Source of the DNA: Clavelina lepadiformis
Taxonomy: Eukaryota > Chordata > Ascidiacea > Aplousobranchia > Clavelinidae
Assembly: GCF_947623445.1 (NCBI RefSeq)
Contig: NC_135243.1
Coordinates: forward strand, 22,452,479 to 22,516,478
Direction: 5' to 3'
Length of the DNA: 64,000 nt
Below, piece after piece: positions 25,001 to 35,860 of this stretch (within the stretch, counting starts at the first letter, position 1; each line of letters opens with the position of its first letter). Under the pieces are notes generated by a model. It had not been told where the DNA came from. It did no database searches and saw only the letters and a list, made by a program, of their open reading frames with translations. The translations under genes were made by a program, and so were the position numbers.

Positions 25001-26408
25001 TGAGGGGCAACCCCCAAGATTACTTGACTGGAAGCAAAATAATAGTTGTCAGTGTGTGACGATTGAACCTCGATATAGTTAACGTCACACATTAGTGGCA
25101 GTTGGACGCATATCGCTAAGGCCTATTCTTCACAATTTTGCATTCATCCATTCATTCATTTTGCGCATTCACAGTGTTCACATAAATTGCCTTACCAAGT
25201 GCAGTATATAAACGAACGCACGATGTGTTCAACTCGCTTATTCAATTTTCCTTGATTTTACTTGACAATTTACTTGATTCACTTCGTTTTACTTTTGTTG
25301 AAAACAAGTTGTGGCTGTTTACGCTGTTGGCAACGTTGGTCTGTGCAAAGTGGTATCCGAAAACACTTGTAACTGATCCATTAGTCAGAATCCCAGAGTC
25401 TTAATGAAGGCTAATTGGGATCTTTCGCCGTCTCTTCCGACGTTAGGCGACGACTCTAACGTAAACTGTCTTCCTATACACAACCAATTAAGTCAAGTCC
25501 ACGTCTTAAAATATGCCAAGTCACAAATAATTCACCATTTATGATTAGTTTTTCGTTTTAGATCAATAATAAGCAGCTTTTTGAATACTCGTAACGTACA
25601 TATTAGCATAAATTCTGATTTTAATCGTTTTTGACGCTCTCGCACAAACAATACAATGCATAGCGCCGTGAATTGTGAATAAAACCTTTTAAAAGTATAA
25701 AAACCGATTTTACAGCGATTTGAAATATTTTGTTTTGGGACTCGAGTCAAGTCAATCAAAATTTTCTCGTTAACACGATCAAGCACTACTACTCAAGTCA
25801 AGTCTTTCCAAGAACATGATTTTATTCGAGTTTTTCCGTCTCTAATGGCTAATTATTATTTGACGTACGGTATGCTATATACAGTAAACTCTTGTATTAT
25901 GCGACATTAATGATAAAGACCTACCAAAAATCGATTTAAACAAAGTTATGGTTCCTAAGAACACGAGACAACGTTATCATTAACAACCATTCAAAAGTAT
26001 AACGAATAGTTTACACTTAAAATTCACTCAAATTTAGTTTATATTTAAAAATTATGATGATGAACAAAGGTGGGCAATAGGCACTTTGAAAGTACCGTTG
26101 ACAACACCATAAAGGTACCGGTACTTGGCACAAAATGTACCAACGCTAACAGCAGGCTATTCAGAACTGTTTCAAAAAAGTACTTCCGTAAACCTACTCT
26201 GTCAGTGCTCTCTACTGCTACTTTTTGTATAACGGATGTTGATGCATTTTATTCCTTTATTGTCAAATACCTACTGGTTACTGCAAGTCACATCTTGCGT
26301 GATCTCAATATCTTGTGACTTTTTTACACATTTATAGACTAAAAAAAACAGCAAACAGCAATATTGCTATAGACGTAATCAAAATGAATTCTTGAAAATC
26401 ATAGTCTA
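22031..26408. other. Gene-poor region with a dispersed repeat
   Basis: I see no supported gene here. Short open frames (24246-24443, 25532-25786, 26070-26318) lack recognisable similarity or splice structure. A CTCGAGTCAAGTCA repeat lies at 25739-25845. From about 26080 there are several GTACCG/GGTACC words (also at 27230-27320), suggesting an older repeat into which the 26409 element inserted. Confidence 0.4.
25739..25845. repeat. Dispersed CTCGAGTCAAGTCA repeat, copy B
   Basis: Starts ACTCGAGTCAAGTCAATC and has a second unit ACTCAAGTCAAGTC near 25792. Same family as 8046-8140 and 56455-56870. It is non-coding. Confidence 0.5.
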
Positions 26409-27197
26409 AGGTACCTGTACTGAATAAGGCCCACCTAACACTTTTTTGAAAATAACTCAAGAACCATAAATGAGAATAGACTGAAAAATCGTATTCTATT
26501 AGTGAGGGTATATGACTACAACATATTAAAACCACAATACCTGACATCCCCAAAAAATTTTTATAAAGAAATTAAAAATTCCAAAAAATGGGCCTTATTA
26601 GGAGCATAGGCCCACCAATTTTGTGAGTATTTTGATTCAAAACATAGTAATAGACAACATATAACATTATTAGAAATTTCACATTTTAAGTTGTACAAAC
26701 ATTTAAAAAGATTCCACTAGGCGCATCAAAGTAACTGCAACAATTTGCCAACTGATGACTGGAACCACTCTTGAAGTCTGGACATCAATTAGCCAAGCAT
26801 CTTGTATGGGCCTTATTAGGCGCATGTGGCATCCACGAAAAAAATTTCACATTTTTATCATCAGAAAAATTTTAGCAAAAAAAAGTGCATTATCCTTTTC
26901 AATACTAAGTTGGTTGTTACATGAAAACTTCAGCCGGCTGACAACAGTTCATTTAACCGGCCAAATCCTCACTTACTTTTTTTCTAAATTAACAAAATCA
27001 CCTTAACTGTAAATATCAAATTTTTGTTGTGCTCTAGCGAATCGGTTGATCACGTGAAAAGGATGAAATCTGGTAAACCATCATGAATTTATATTAGTTT
27101 TTATGTAGGGACAAAATCTTTCATTTATTTGCACGGGTTTGCGAAATATGAGCAATGGGCCTTATTAGGGACCGGGCCTTATTCGGTACAGGTACCT
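26409..27197. mobile_element. TA-flanked MITE with GGTACC-type inverted termini
   Basis: Left end AGGTACCTGTACTGAATAAG and the reverse complement of the right end AGGTACCTGTACCGAATAAG differ at one base in the first 20, and the match continues through GCCC. A TA lies immediately outside each end (26407-26408 and 27198-27199), consistent with TA target duplication as in Tc1/mariner-like elements. The interior has no ORF of note but repeats GGGCCTTATTAGG near 26591, 26809, 27155 and 27171. It is about 789 bp and non-autonomous. Confidence 0.75.
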
Positions 27198-27659
27198 TAC
27201 ATCTCAAAATATTGAAATAATCACCTTAAAAGTACCGGGACAGATTAGAAATCGAAAAAAAAAATTCATCACAGGTATTCGGTTATTTTTTCAGTAGTAC
27301 CGACGGTACCGTTACAGCGCAAAGAAAGACATTACGCGATATATATTTTGTTGACCTGTTCCTAATCTACGACTGCGGCTAACTAGATATTATTTTGTTG
27401 ACAGACAGCTTGTGGCAAAGCATAGGAATAACTTAAAGAAAAGAGATGTCTCAAAAGAGTGTCTTTGTGCCTCCTTGTCTAAAGTCGATTGAATTGAAAG
27501 TCATAGCAGGAAAAGACACCACAAATCTTTCGGCAAATTTACCTGGTTTACTGCTGTTCTCTCGCGGAGAGAGTGGCGAACGAACACTGGTATCGATACT
27601 GCGAAAGCCGCTTACAGCTGGACTTCCCATCTCCAATGATATTGCTTGCGTTGGTGCTG

Positions 27660-27820
27660 TTGAGGAGGTGGTCCTCGTCTGCCGCTGGCTACTTACAACC
27701 AGAGAGATGTGGCCAACTTATACCTCAAAAGCTGTAAGAAGTTGTGCGCTCATCAATGGTTCGCTGGAAATAAGTTATCATTTATGGTTCTAGTTACAGT
27801 GGTATCGACAAACGGAGGGC
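27660..27820. repeat. Diverged local repeat, copy 1
   Basis: Shares GGTC-TCGTCTGC-GCTGGCTA, ATGTGGCCAACT and a final GTGGT-CGACAA word with 28795-28950, about 1.1 kb away in the same orientation. The identity of the element is unknown. Confidence 0.45.
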
Positions 27821-27865
27821 TACACAACTTACCGCTTGCGTGGAAGAGATTGTGACGTTTTATAT

Positions 27866-27921
27866 TGTTTAGTCGTATATGACGTAAATATGACGTCACT
27901 ATAACTTATTACGACTAAACA
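27866..27921. repeat. 12 bp inverted repeat around TGACGT motifs
   Basis: TGTTTAGTCGTA (27866-27877) is the perfect reverse complement of TACGACTAAACA (27910-27921), with a 32 bp loop holding ATGACGTAA and ATGACGTCA. It could be a short hairpin or a transposon relic. Confidence 0.5.
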
Positions 27922-28663
27922 GTATCCTCAACTCGTCACGTTAGTTGGCTGTCTTGAGTTTGGCTATTGTCTTGGTCAGCTGATTAGTCTCTCTCTCTTC
28001 TATCCGATGAATTTGACTACTCGGTTTATAGCAATATGAAAATGCAAATTACCATACACTTACTTACTGATACGATCGCCTGAAAGAAAAAAACATCACT
28101 GCAGTAACTGCACATCACCTTTATTTACAGCGTCAGTCGCTCGTTGACAAGTCGAAGTACACCCGATTGTTTTAAATGCACTCGGCACTACTGCATAAAT
28201 TTTATGTTGCAAACTATCATAAGATAGTCGCTTCCTTTTTTGGCATAAATCGTCCCTCTAATCGCTTAAGTTACTTTTCGCTTCCTCTTTTGCTTCTCCT
28301 TTCTCCTTTTTAAAAATGGGATGCATTGCTTATTTATAGACCTATGGTTACTTAACTTCTTTGTAATGCATAAATCTTTATGCTATTCATTCCGTTGTTT
28401 ACGTCCAAAAGTTGCACGATTTTTTGCTAAATTTAACCTCGGAATTCTGACGTAGTTGTTTTTCCAAATTGTTGTAGCCTACCAGTTCAGGCGAGGTAAG
28501 GTCTCGTCTTTATTTTTAAACACGAGGTTTTCACATGATCGTTTCTGACGTAGTTGTTTTCGCATTAGGACGTAGCATAGAGTCACGTGGGTATGGCATC
28601 GGTACTGACTCTGTAAATTCCTGACGAGCTGCATCAGCCATTATGAGAGTGCTAGGAGTGAAT

Positions 28664-28664
<1 letters not shown>

Positions 28665-28699
<35 letters not shown>

Positions 28700-28700
28700 C
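28665..28700. repeat. (GA)n microsatellite
   Basis: Uninterrupted GA dinucleotides with one AA interruption near the left. The long open frames crossing it on the minus strand (SLSLSLSL runs) are artefacts of the repeat. Confidence 0.85.
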
Positions 28701-28794
28701 ATAGAGAGACAAGAACAACGAAGGATTGTCTCCGTGTATCAGCACCAGGCTGCGTGTGCATTTCAACTTGGGGTCGCCATGCACTGTGGCCGAG

Positions 28795-28950
28795 CTGGTC
28801 ATCGTCTGCTGCTGGCTAGTTAAAACCGAAAACATGTGGCCAACTCACACTAAAAGGTCGCAAGTAATTGTACGTTTATAAAGTGTTTTGTGGAAGTTAG
28901 TTCTCTATTTCTGGTACCAATTTTAGTGGTGGCGACAAGCAAGATGCTAC
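28795..28950. repeat. Diverged local repeat, copy 2
   Basis: Partner of 27660-27820, same strand. It ends near GTGGTGGCGACAAG. Confidence 0.45.
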
Positions 28951-30186
28951 CATACAAAATGTAACGAACGAAATAAAAACACAACGACCATTAAGTTATT
29001 GGATATTTAGTAGATGTTTCCTTTAGAATCAGGTGTCGAAACAGACATACCTACTTTATACATATAAACATTTAAGTGGAAATAAACATGTTTCTACACT
29101 TGCCTAAAGTAATGGCTTACGCAATTAAATCTAAAGGTATAAAGACAATTAAACTAATCTAGCTATACTAAAGATAATTAATGCTCGATGACTGGGGCTC
29201 AATCATTGAGGAATCATGGCCTGGTTAAGGTTGTGCCAAAACTTTTCTTACTGACCGGATGAAAAATCTGAAATTTGATACCATAAGTAGAAATCTAGTT
29301 TTCTTATTATCATGTGCTAATTGTGATAATTAGCACTTATTCCTACAGAATTCTCGTGCAGATCTGATGATATTATAATGTTATTTGTGCTTTATATCGT
29401 GTGTTTAACAATAAGCACTGTACTATATTTTGGCCATGTTTAGTATGCGCGATCCCGTTTTGATTACTTCCGAATTACGTCATTCGTACTACAGCGTTCA
29501 ACGTGTTAGTCTGACATTCACAGTCGGTAATTTACAGTCTATTGAACGCAGCTTTATTCTGTGCTCTGAAAACAGTAAACGTTTCGTTGAGAACCTATAA
29601 TAAATGATGATTCAAAGACATTGACAGTTTGGTTATGGTACTGTGATGTTAATCTGGTTATCAGGGATTAATGAATGCGCTATCTATGGAGTCAGATTAG
29701 CGAACAATCGATCAAACAATAATTAACAACTGTTCAACCAACAACAACCCAACAACACGCTCAGTTAGCACAATCACAAACTTTAGCAAAGAGAAACATT
29801 TTCGGCTACATCACGAATGTTAATTAAAAACCATTGAAATAAACTGGTGCCTTAGATTTAGATGGTTTTTGTGTTAACCTTTGTCCTACTGCATAATTTT
29901 ACACCGCTAAAAGGCGATATGGGTACAATTGTACCCAAATACATTTTATATTGAAATTCCCAAGTTGGTTGTACTTTTTGCGCGGTGTGCCGTATTTAAT
30001 GGTCCGAACGTTTAAATATTGTGCTCTACGGAAGTATCACACGTGTTGTTAGGCCACGTAGGCATTGGACAACGCTATATGATATGTTATCTTTGTGACC
30101 TCGGTTATACTCAGAAAAACAGCTCACTATGCCCCTGTACTCAACTCCCATAAATTTCCGCTGATATTGCATGGCATTTCACTGAT

Positions 30187-31460
30187 TTGAAATTTAGCAT
30201 AGATTTTTTAGCATTTATTGGCATCTTTATTGTTGCTGGTGTACGCAGAAATAACAAAGATAATCTGGAAAATATGTGGAAAGTAGATGTTTTGCCTCTT
30301 GTACGTGCAGCTATGTTTCGATACCGTTTCAAGATGATGCTCAGATTTATTAGATTTGACAAGGAAAATACCCGTGCAGAGCATGAGTAAAATGATAAAG
30401 CTGCACCAATACGAGATATTTGGCTCATGCTGAATAAAAATTAGGAGAGTGCCTACAAACCACATGAATGTATCACCATAGATGAACAATTGTTTCCACA
30501 TCGAGGACATACTCAATTTACACAGTATATAGCCCACCATCAAAACAGGCTAAATATGGCATCAAGGATTTCTGGGCTTGTGATGCATCAAACTCCTACC
30601 CGCTACATGGTCAGATTTATACTGGTAAGCCAGTAGATGGTCCCAGACAAGCTGAGCCTGGCCTGTTTGTATTAAGGCTCTGGAAGAAATGTCACCACTG
30701 ATAATAATTTCTTTCTTCGTCACAGGCACAGCTAGCTAATGTAATGAACACATGGGACATGACTTTAGTAGTTTAGTTGGAACAGTCAGAAAAAACAAAA
30801 GGTTTTTGCCTAGCAATATGCAGCCTGCCAAGAAAAGGGCTGTTTACTCGACCAATTTCGTCTACCATGCAAGAGTCTGTTCATATGTGCCAAAGAAAAA
30901 AAATCGGTCGTGCTCTTCTATCATCCATGCACATGACTGGAGAAGTCAAAGCGACGCAATCAAGCAAACCCTAGATAACCAAGTTTTATGTCAAAACCAA
31001 AGGTGGGTTGGACACGATGGACAAAATGCTGGGTGAGTAAACGACGGACATTGCGTAGGCCATTGAACTTTTTATGATCGACTTCACTGGCTTAGCGTCG
31101 TTTATCATCTACAGGGAGCAAAACCAAGAGTTCTGAAAAAAGGACCAACAGAGAAAGTTTCTGAAAGATCTTGCGAAACAGCTATGTATGCCTTCAGGGG
31201 AAGCTCGCTCTGCCAACCGGATGGTGATGAGAAATCGTTTCCTTCGAGCTGCAGTGGAAATGGTTCTAGGACGCACACTGCGACACCGCCAGAAGGCGAA
31301 CTAACTCCAGCAACTAACTCCAAAGAACCCCATGGAAGTAATGGAGCTACATCGATTGTTGGTAACTGCTATGTGGCAGACACCAGAAACGAAAACGACG
31401 AAAGACCAGGAAAAACTGCGTGGTTTGCGTTCAGCCTGTTGGCGACGAACACTCAGTAAC
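30187..31460 (+). pseudogene. piggyBac transposase pseudogene
   Basis: The longest intact stretch is 30187-30390 (GIFIVAGVRRNNKDN ... FDKENTRAEHE). Later pieces continue in other frames: the catalytic-region blocks CITIDEQLFPHRG and GRNVTTDN, then GTVRKNKRFLPS at 30785 and SMHMTGEVKATQSSKP near 30925, then RSANRMVMRNRFLRAAVEMVLGR-like sequence at 31200-31270. At least five disruptions separate them. No N-terminal portion is clearly recognisable upstream of 30180. Confidence 0.85.
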
Positions 31461-31849
31461 AAATACAAAGTGTATCACTTGTGAAACGGACTTAAACGGA
31501 CTTAAACCACCTCGATTAAGTTTTCTTTCATATTTCTGTATCAAATAAATCATTTCTGTAATCTGGGTCACTGAATATTCCAAAAATTGTCTTTGTTTTA
31601 TGCATTCCGGCGTCATTGCGATACAAAATGTGTAAGGGTACAATTGTACCCATGCCGCCTCTTAAGGGTGTAAAAACAATTCGATTCTCTATCTCGGTAA
31701 CGTGTAAAGATTTTTTTTTGAAATTTAGTCTACCTAATCTAACACAAAAATGTAGAGATGTCAGGAAATTTCAGGTCTCTCAGGTTTCTAGAAAAAATAC
31801 TGTCTTAATTTAAAATTGGAAAGGTTACAATTGTACCCATGCAGTAGGA

Positions 31850-32191
31850 CAGGGGTCGGCAACCTTTTTGAGCCGCGGGCCAATTTGATAAAATAAAATA
31901 TACTGGCGGGCCGTAACTGCCGGGACAGCTTTTCTGAAACGCGAATATCTTACCCTTAAATCAGGGGTCGGCAACCTTTTGCTAGTCACGGGCCAAATGT
32001 CGAGCGTACAACTCTTTGGCGGGCCGGAATTTTCATTAATACTATAATTGCTAAATGCTAACACTACAGTTTGAAACTCAATAAGACACGGCGGGCCGTA
32101 TTCTTGTGATAACTAATTAATATGTCTCGGGCCGGACGATTTCGCATGGCGGGCCGGATCCGGCCCGCGGGCCGTAGGTTGCCGACCCCTG
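31850..32191. mobile_element. hAT MITE (CAGGGGTCGGCAACC family) nested in the piggyBac
   Basis: Starts CAGGGGTCGGCAACCTTTTT and ends with its inverted form GGTTGCCGACCCCTG. An exact 8 bp duplication CAGTAGGA lies at 31842-31849 and 32192-32199, inside the right terminus of the piggyBac. The interior is rich in GGGCCGG-type words typical of this widespread family. A second left terminus CAGGGGTCGGCAACC at 31962 shows that a related copy inserted into, or duplicated within, this one. Confidence 0.88.
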
Positions 32192-32209
32192 CAGTAGGAC
32201 AAAGGTTAA

Positions 32210-33059
32210 ACTTGTGTTTATAAAATTTTTCCCTTTCTCGAAATAGTTCTTCAATCGAAACCGCTCTTCATGACAGGTGCTCACTTGTGCGGTACAAAAT
32301 CCGTCTTTTACCTGGTCCCTTGAGTACCGGTAACTTTTTAGCTAGGTCAGGGTACAAGCGTACTGTGTCAATGTAAACGCAAGAACCGGGCTGGCAGTGC
32401 TAGCCTGTAAAGTTTTACTATAACTATCAATTTGGTGAACTACAGGCGGAGCAATTGTAGGTTGGTTTCAGGCTTTTAGTTTAGACTTTAGCCCCTATAG
32501 GCAAGTGATAAATGTAGCATCTGCAAGCAGAACATTTACCGATATCAGGTGATCACTGAACAGGGTACACGCCGAAATTCTTTAGTTTCAAGCCAATTCA
32601 TCATGAATAAACAAATTAATCCAGCTTTAATCGCACTCCATCACGCTAAAAATTGTGTCTATGCACGCACATCCAAAACTTCCGTACCTTCCAGTTTGGA
32701 CTATGTTACAGTACGTCATTACGTATAGGCTTACAGTTGTAAACAGAAATACAAGCTTTGGGGTGACAAGTTTAACTAGGCCTAATAGCTTAAATCCGCA
32801 ATTTTTTGTTTATTACAAATTGTTGGCCTTTGGCTTGTTTGTTTATTATGACTTCGTAACAACACAAAATACGGATCTATAGGATTAGTGTAGATGTGCA
32901 CAACCAAATGACGTTGCAATTTAAGTAGCATTGGTCTAGAATACAAATGCATTACTCCTTAAATTGACGAAGCCTTGAACTCAAAATACTCTGTCGTGCA
33001 CATCAATGGAATCTCGTGCGTGCGTTTACCCCACTTCTTATTTGCTAGGATGTTGATAA
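32210..33059. other. Intergenic, nothing recognised
   Basis: AT-rich sequence between the piggyBac and the Tigger-like remnant. A 75-codon open frame at 32655-32882 has no recognisable similarity. Confidence 0.4.
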
Positions 33060-33612
33060 ACGGTTAAACGTATGCCTTTGTCCTCCTAAAGTGGAAGGTG
33101 TATCCTATTTGTATTAACGGATTGGCAACAGGCCTGTTTTTATCTGCATCACCAGCTTCTGCATTTTTTATTCTTTCAAAAACTTTAGCTGGCAGTTTCT
33201 CAACAGCAATGACGCTGCAAAATAGGATCAAATGAATTATTCCAGCATTTGCAAATACCTGCACCACGTGGGTAGCTTTAAATGCAGCATCATGCAAGCA
33301 TTTTAGAAACCTTAGAAAGACAGCTTTAGCAACAGCTTTTAAATAAAATTACGATTTGACACAATGTCGCTTTGTAGACGCCAAGGTCTAGATGATAGAG
33401 ACTGCAGCAAAATGTGAGCAAAGAGATGGCAAACACCGTATTGCTACTGAGTTATCTAATTGATGCTGTTTGAACAGTTTCCAGTGAGATATGGTTCATG
33501 TCACCTTCAAAAATAAGCAACACTGCCTTGGGGATATCTTTAAACCACTTAGCACGATGACTGAAATATTGTGTAAAAACTTGAGTCTCCATCCATTCAT
33601 TATCAGTAACAC
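33060..33612 (-). pseudogene. Tigger/pogo-like transposase remnant
   Basis: Read on the minus strand from 33612 downward: NEWMETQVFTQYF, then IPKAVLLIFEGDMNHISLET, then after decay LYHLDLGVYKATL. These match the order of pogo/Tigger/jerky DDE domains (WM...FL..., P.LLI.DGH..HIS, then HLLQPLDVGVF). The stretch 33064-33297 reads AFKATHVVQVFANAGI and AKVFERIKNAEAGDADKNR, like the following part of such transposases. The aspartate-glycine-histidine catalytic motif is degraded (EGDMNH). Several stops are present. It lies directly beside a younger element at 33658. Confidence 0.7.
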
Positions 33613-33657
33613 ACCTTACACTGCAACCTTAGGATCAATTTCCGTTTATTTTTGATA

Positions 33658-35860
33658 TAGTCAAGTGGGGCAAAAAAATGCAAAATTGACAAACTTTTGA
33701 TTTTCTCGCTAAAAAATGGCCAAAAAGTCAAGTTTTACCCTCTATTGATCAATATTAATATTCCATTGATGTATCCAAAAAATTGGAGCATTATGTTTAT
33801 TCTTTTTATTTTTATCGAATATTTTGTGTTGTTTTTTTTTCCCCAGTGTTTGGGGCAATAAAAACCATGCACTGGGTAAAAAAAAACAATCAATTTCGAC
33901 AGCAAATTTTGTTTATTAAAAGCAACACAAAGCAGAAGAAATAGCAATATATACAGATGAGGATGAAACTGTAACATCTTGTTCAAACAAACAAAGAAGT
34001 TTATGCATTATGAAGTCCATATTTGCTTAGGAACACAAATTTTTCTTTCACTTCCTCTTCTTCGGCAAAACCAAAGTATGATTTTGCACGTCCGACAGAA
34101 GTTAACACTGCGGTTGAAGGACCCCAAAAACAATTTTCAACGTTGACTATATCTATGTCATCCTTTGTTGGCCAGTCCCAATACACTGCATCTTCTGAAG
34201 TTGATTTCTTGTCCCAAAACTTAAATTCAGCTTGCTCAATTTTTCCATCAACCTCGTCTCTGAAGACCTTCAGAAGTTTTCCCTAATAATATGTTTTTGG
34301 CTTCTCCCAAAACACTGCAAAGTACTTTCCAACTTGATTTTTGTTTATTTCCAATTTAATGGTTCTCCTTTCTTTCTTCTGTTCATTTACACTTTCTTCA
34401 GTTACATCTCTTCTCTCTTCCTCTACATCTTCCATTCTAACAACTGTGTCTTCTCTTGTTTCGTCATTCATTTCTTCAGATTCATCGTCAGACTCTTCTA
34501 CCATCTCATCCTCTGTATCTACTCTCCTCATGTCTTCATCCATTTGTCTTTGAATTTCTCGCTCCATCCTTCTTTCTATTTCTTCCTCCTCCTCCAGGTC
34601 CAGTGAATTTATTTCTTCATCTTCGTCTGCGTTCCTTTTCCTTCTCCCAGCTTTTCTCTTTTTTGCAATTATTCCATTTGCTTCAAAGTTTTCAACTTGC
34701 TCGTTAAATTCTTCATTTGTTAAAATGCTTCCATTCATCTTCACTCTTTTCCTTTTTTTCTTCTTGTCATTTGTTTGTCGTCCCCTTGATTTTAACACAC
34801 TTTCTATCGAAACCGATTCATCTTTTGACACAAGCCGTATTTCATACTTCATCCCTTCGGGGTGTGAAGTTGCAACTCATTGATGATGTCCTTTGTTGTT
34901 CTGATCCGTGATTGTACTGTGGTGCTCGTCGACGGTGTGGAAACAGCTTAAATGTTGCAGATTGATGAGGTGGATGGCATTTGTTCCACATTACTTGACC
35001 ATTCAGTTTCCTGTGGACTGGTCTTTTCCAAAATTGGATTGCCTTCTTCATCTTTTGGAGAAACACAATGCTACCAGGACTGGTTAAACTAACACTGAAC
35101 AGAGACTTCTGAAACTGGTAAATGCTTACAAGAAGGTTAAGCTTTTGAATGGCTATTTGGCAGGAGTTCAACAAAGTGGAATGGTACATAAATCAATTAA
35201 CTACAAAGAACAACACAAAATGATTGGAGAGTGAAACTTCACGCTTAACTTCACTCGCTTAACTTAATTTCAAATGAATCATCAGTACATTAGGATTAAT
35301 GTATTTACTAGAGATCAGGAAACTGAGACAATGCAAGTAAAACATTAAAATGCTAGTTTAATTCCTTATAGCAACCGAAATCGTTTTAAAATGAAAGTTA
35401 TTAAAGATGGGTTAAAACAAACAAGCACAGGGAAAATAAAAACAACTGTCTTTTTTTGCCCCAACACATTGTGTAGTTTTGGGGTAAAAAAAGACAACAT
35501 AGAATAGAATGAAAGGTTAACAACAATCAAAATTGAAGTACTGGAGTACAATCATACTAAAATATCATGTAGATACACATAAAAAGATTGTGATTGTCAA
35601 CCATCGTTTTCGATCCACAAAAAGTTTAGTAAAGAGCAAAAAAAGTTTTTTTGGACCGTTTTTGGGTCAATTTAGTGATTTGCATAGTTCCTGAAGAGTA
35701 CTTACCTCTAGACCTGTATTGTATGTTAAAAAACTATGCAAATAAATGATGTTTCTAACCATGCAAAGCTTTTTCAAAAAAATCATTCTTAGGGGGAGTT
35801 GGGGGGGTTGTCCTTTTTTACCCCAAGTACCCCTATGTTTTTTTTTGCCCCAACTGACTA
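33658..35860. mobile_element. TA-flanked DNA element encoding an acidic/basic protein
   Basis: Left end TAGTCAAGTGGGGCAAAAAA and the reverse complement of the right end TAGTCAGTTGGGGCAAAAAA match at 18 of 20 bases. TA lies outside both ends (33656-33657 and 35861-35862). Both subterminal zones hold further GGGGCAA/GGGGTAAAAAA words (near 33850, 35480, 35820). The only substantial coding region is on the minus strand (34001-34852). No DDE transposase was recognised, so the element is non-autonomous or from a family I cannot name. Size 2203 bp. Confidence 0.75.
34001..34852 (-). CDS. Charged transposon-encoded protein, interrupted by one stop
   Basis: An open frame of 189 codons (34283-34852, MKYEIRLVSKDESVS...) is followed in the same frame, after a single TAG, by about 93 more codons ending at 34001. 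The N-terminal half is lysine-rich (NDKKKKRKRVK, AKKRKAGRRKR), the middle is a long Glu/Asp-rich stretch (LDLEEEEEIERRMER, ESDDESEEM) likely to be helical, and the C-terminal part (QVGKYFAVFWEKPKTYY, then WDWPTKDDIDIV, NCFWGPST and GRAKSYFGFAEEEEVKE) resembles a small Trp/Gly domain that recurs at the C-terminus of transposon-linked proteins in invertebrates. That last statement is recollection, not a search. The start at 34852 is simply the first ATG; exons upstream are possible. Confidence 0.55.

Larger units (their letters stand above)
27198..29878. other. Gene-poor region with diverged repeats and a GA tract
   Basis: Contains a GTACC-rich stretch (27230-27320), two diverged copies of a 200 bp repeat (27660-27820 and 28795-28950), an inverted repeat at 27866-27921 and a (GA)n microsatellite around 28665-28700. 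An open frame at 27446-27793 (115 codons) overlaps one repeat copy and has no recognisable family. No gene is called. Confidence 0.4.
29879..32205 (+). mobile_element. Decayed piggyBac transposon with nested hAT MITE
   Basis: TTAA at 29875-29878 and at 32206-32209 flank inverted termini CCTTTGTCCTACTGC (the left copy may differ slightly) and GCAGTAGGACAAAGG. TTAA duplication plus the encoded protein identify the superfamily. Between about 30180 and 31500 the plus strand, over several frames, gives piggyBac (DDE_Tnp_1_7) signatures: GVRRNNKDNLENMWK, VLPLVRAAM, MMLRFIRFD, NDKAAPIRDIW, HECITIDEQLFP, GRNVTTDN, GTVRKNKRFLPSNMQPAKKR, SSMHMTGEV and a C-terminal remnant of the Cys-rich domain. The palindrome GGGTACAATTGTACCC occurs at 29921-29936 and 31636-31651, and with one mismatch at 31823-31838. 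Several stops and frame changes show that the transposase is dead. Confidence 0.92.

Noticed and set aside
27446-27793. 115-codon open frame on the plus strand
   Set aside because: It overlaps a diverged non-coding repeat, and its other half (28795-28950) is not open in the same frame; no family resemblance.
28531-28835. Minus-strand frames with SLSLSLS runs
   Set aside because: Produced by a (GA)n tract; no similarity or splice support.
34232-34707. Plus-strand frames rich in Phe, Leu and Ser
   Set aside because: Shadows of the Glu/Lys-rich minus-strand ORF at 34001-34852.
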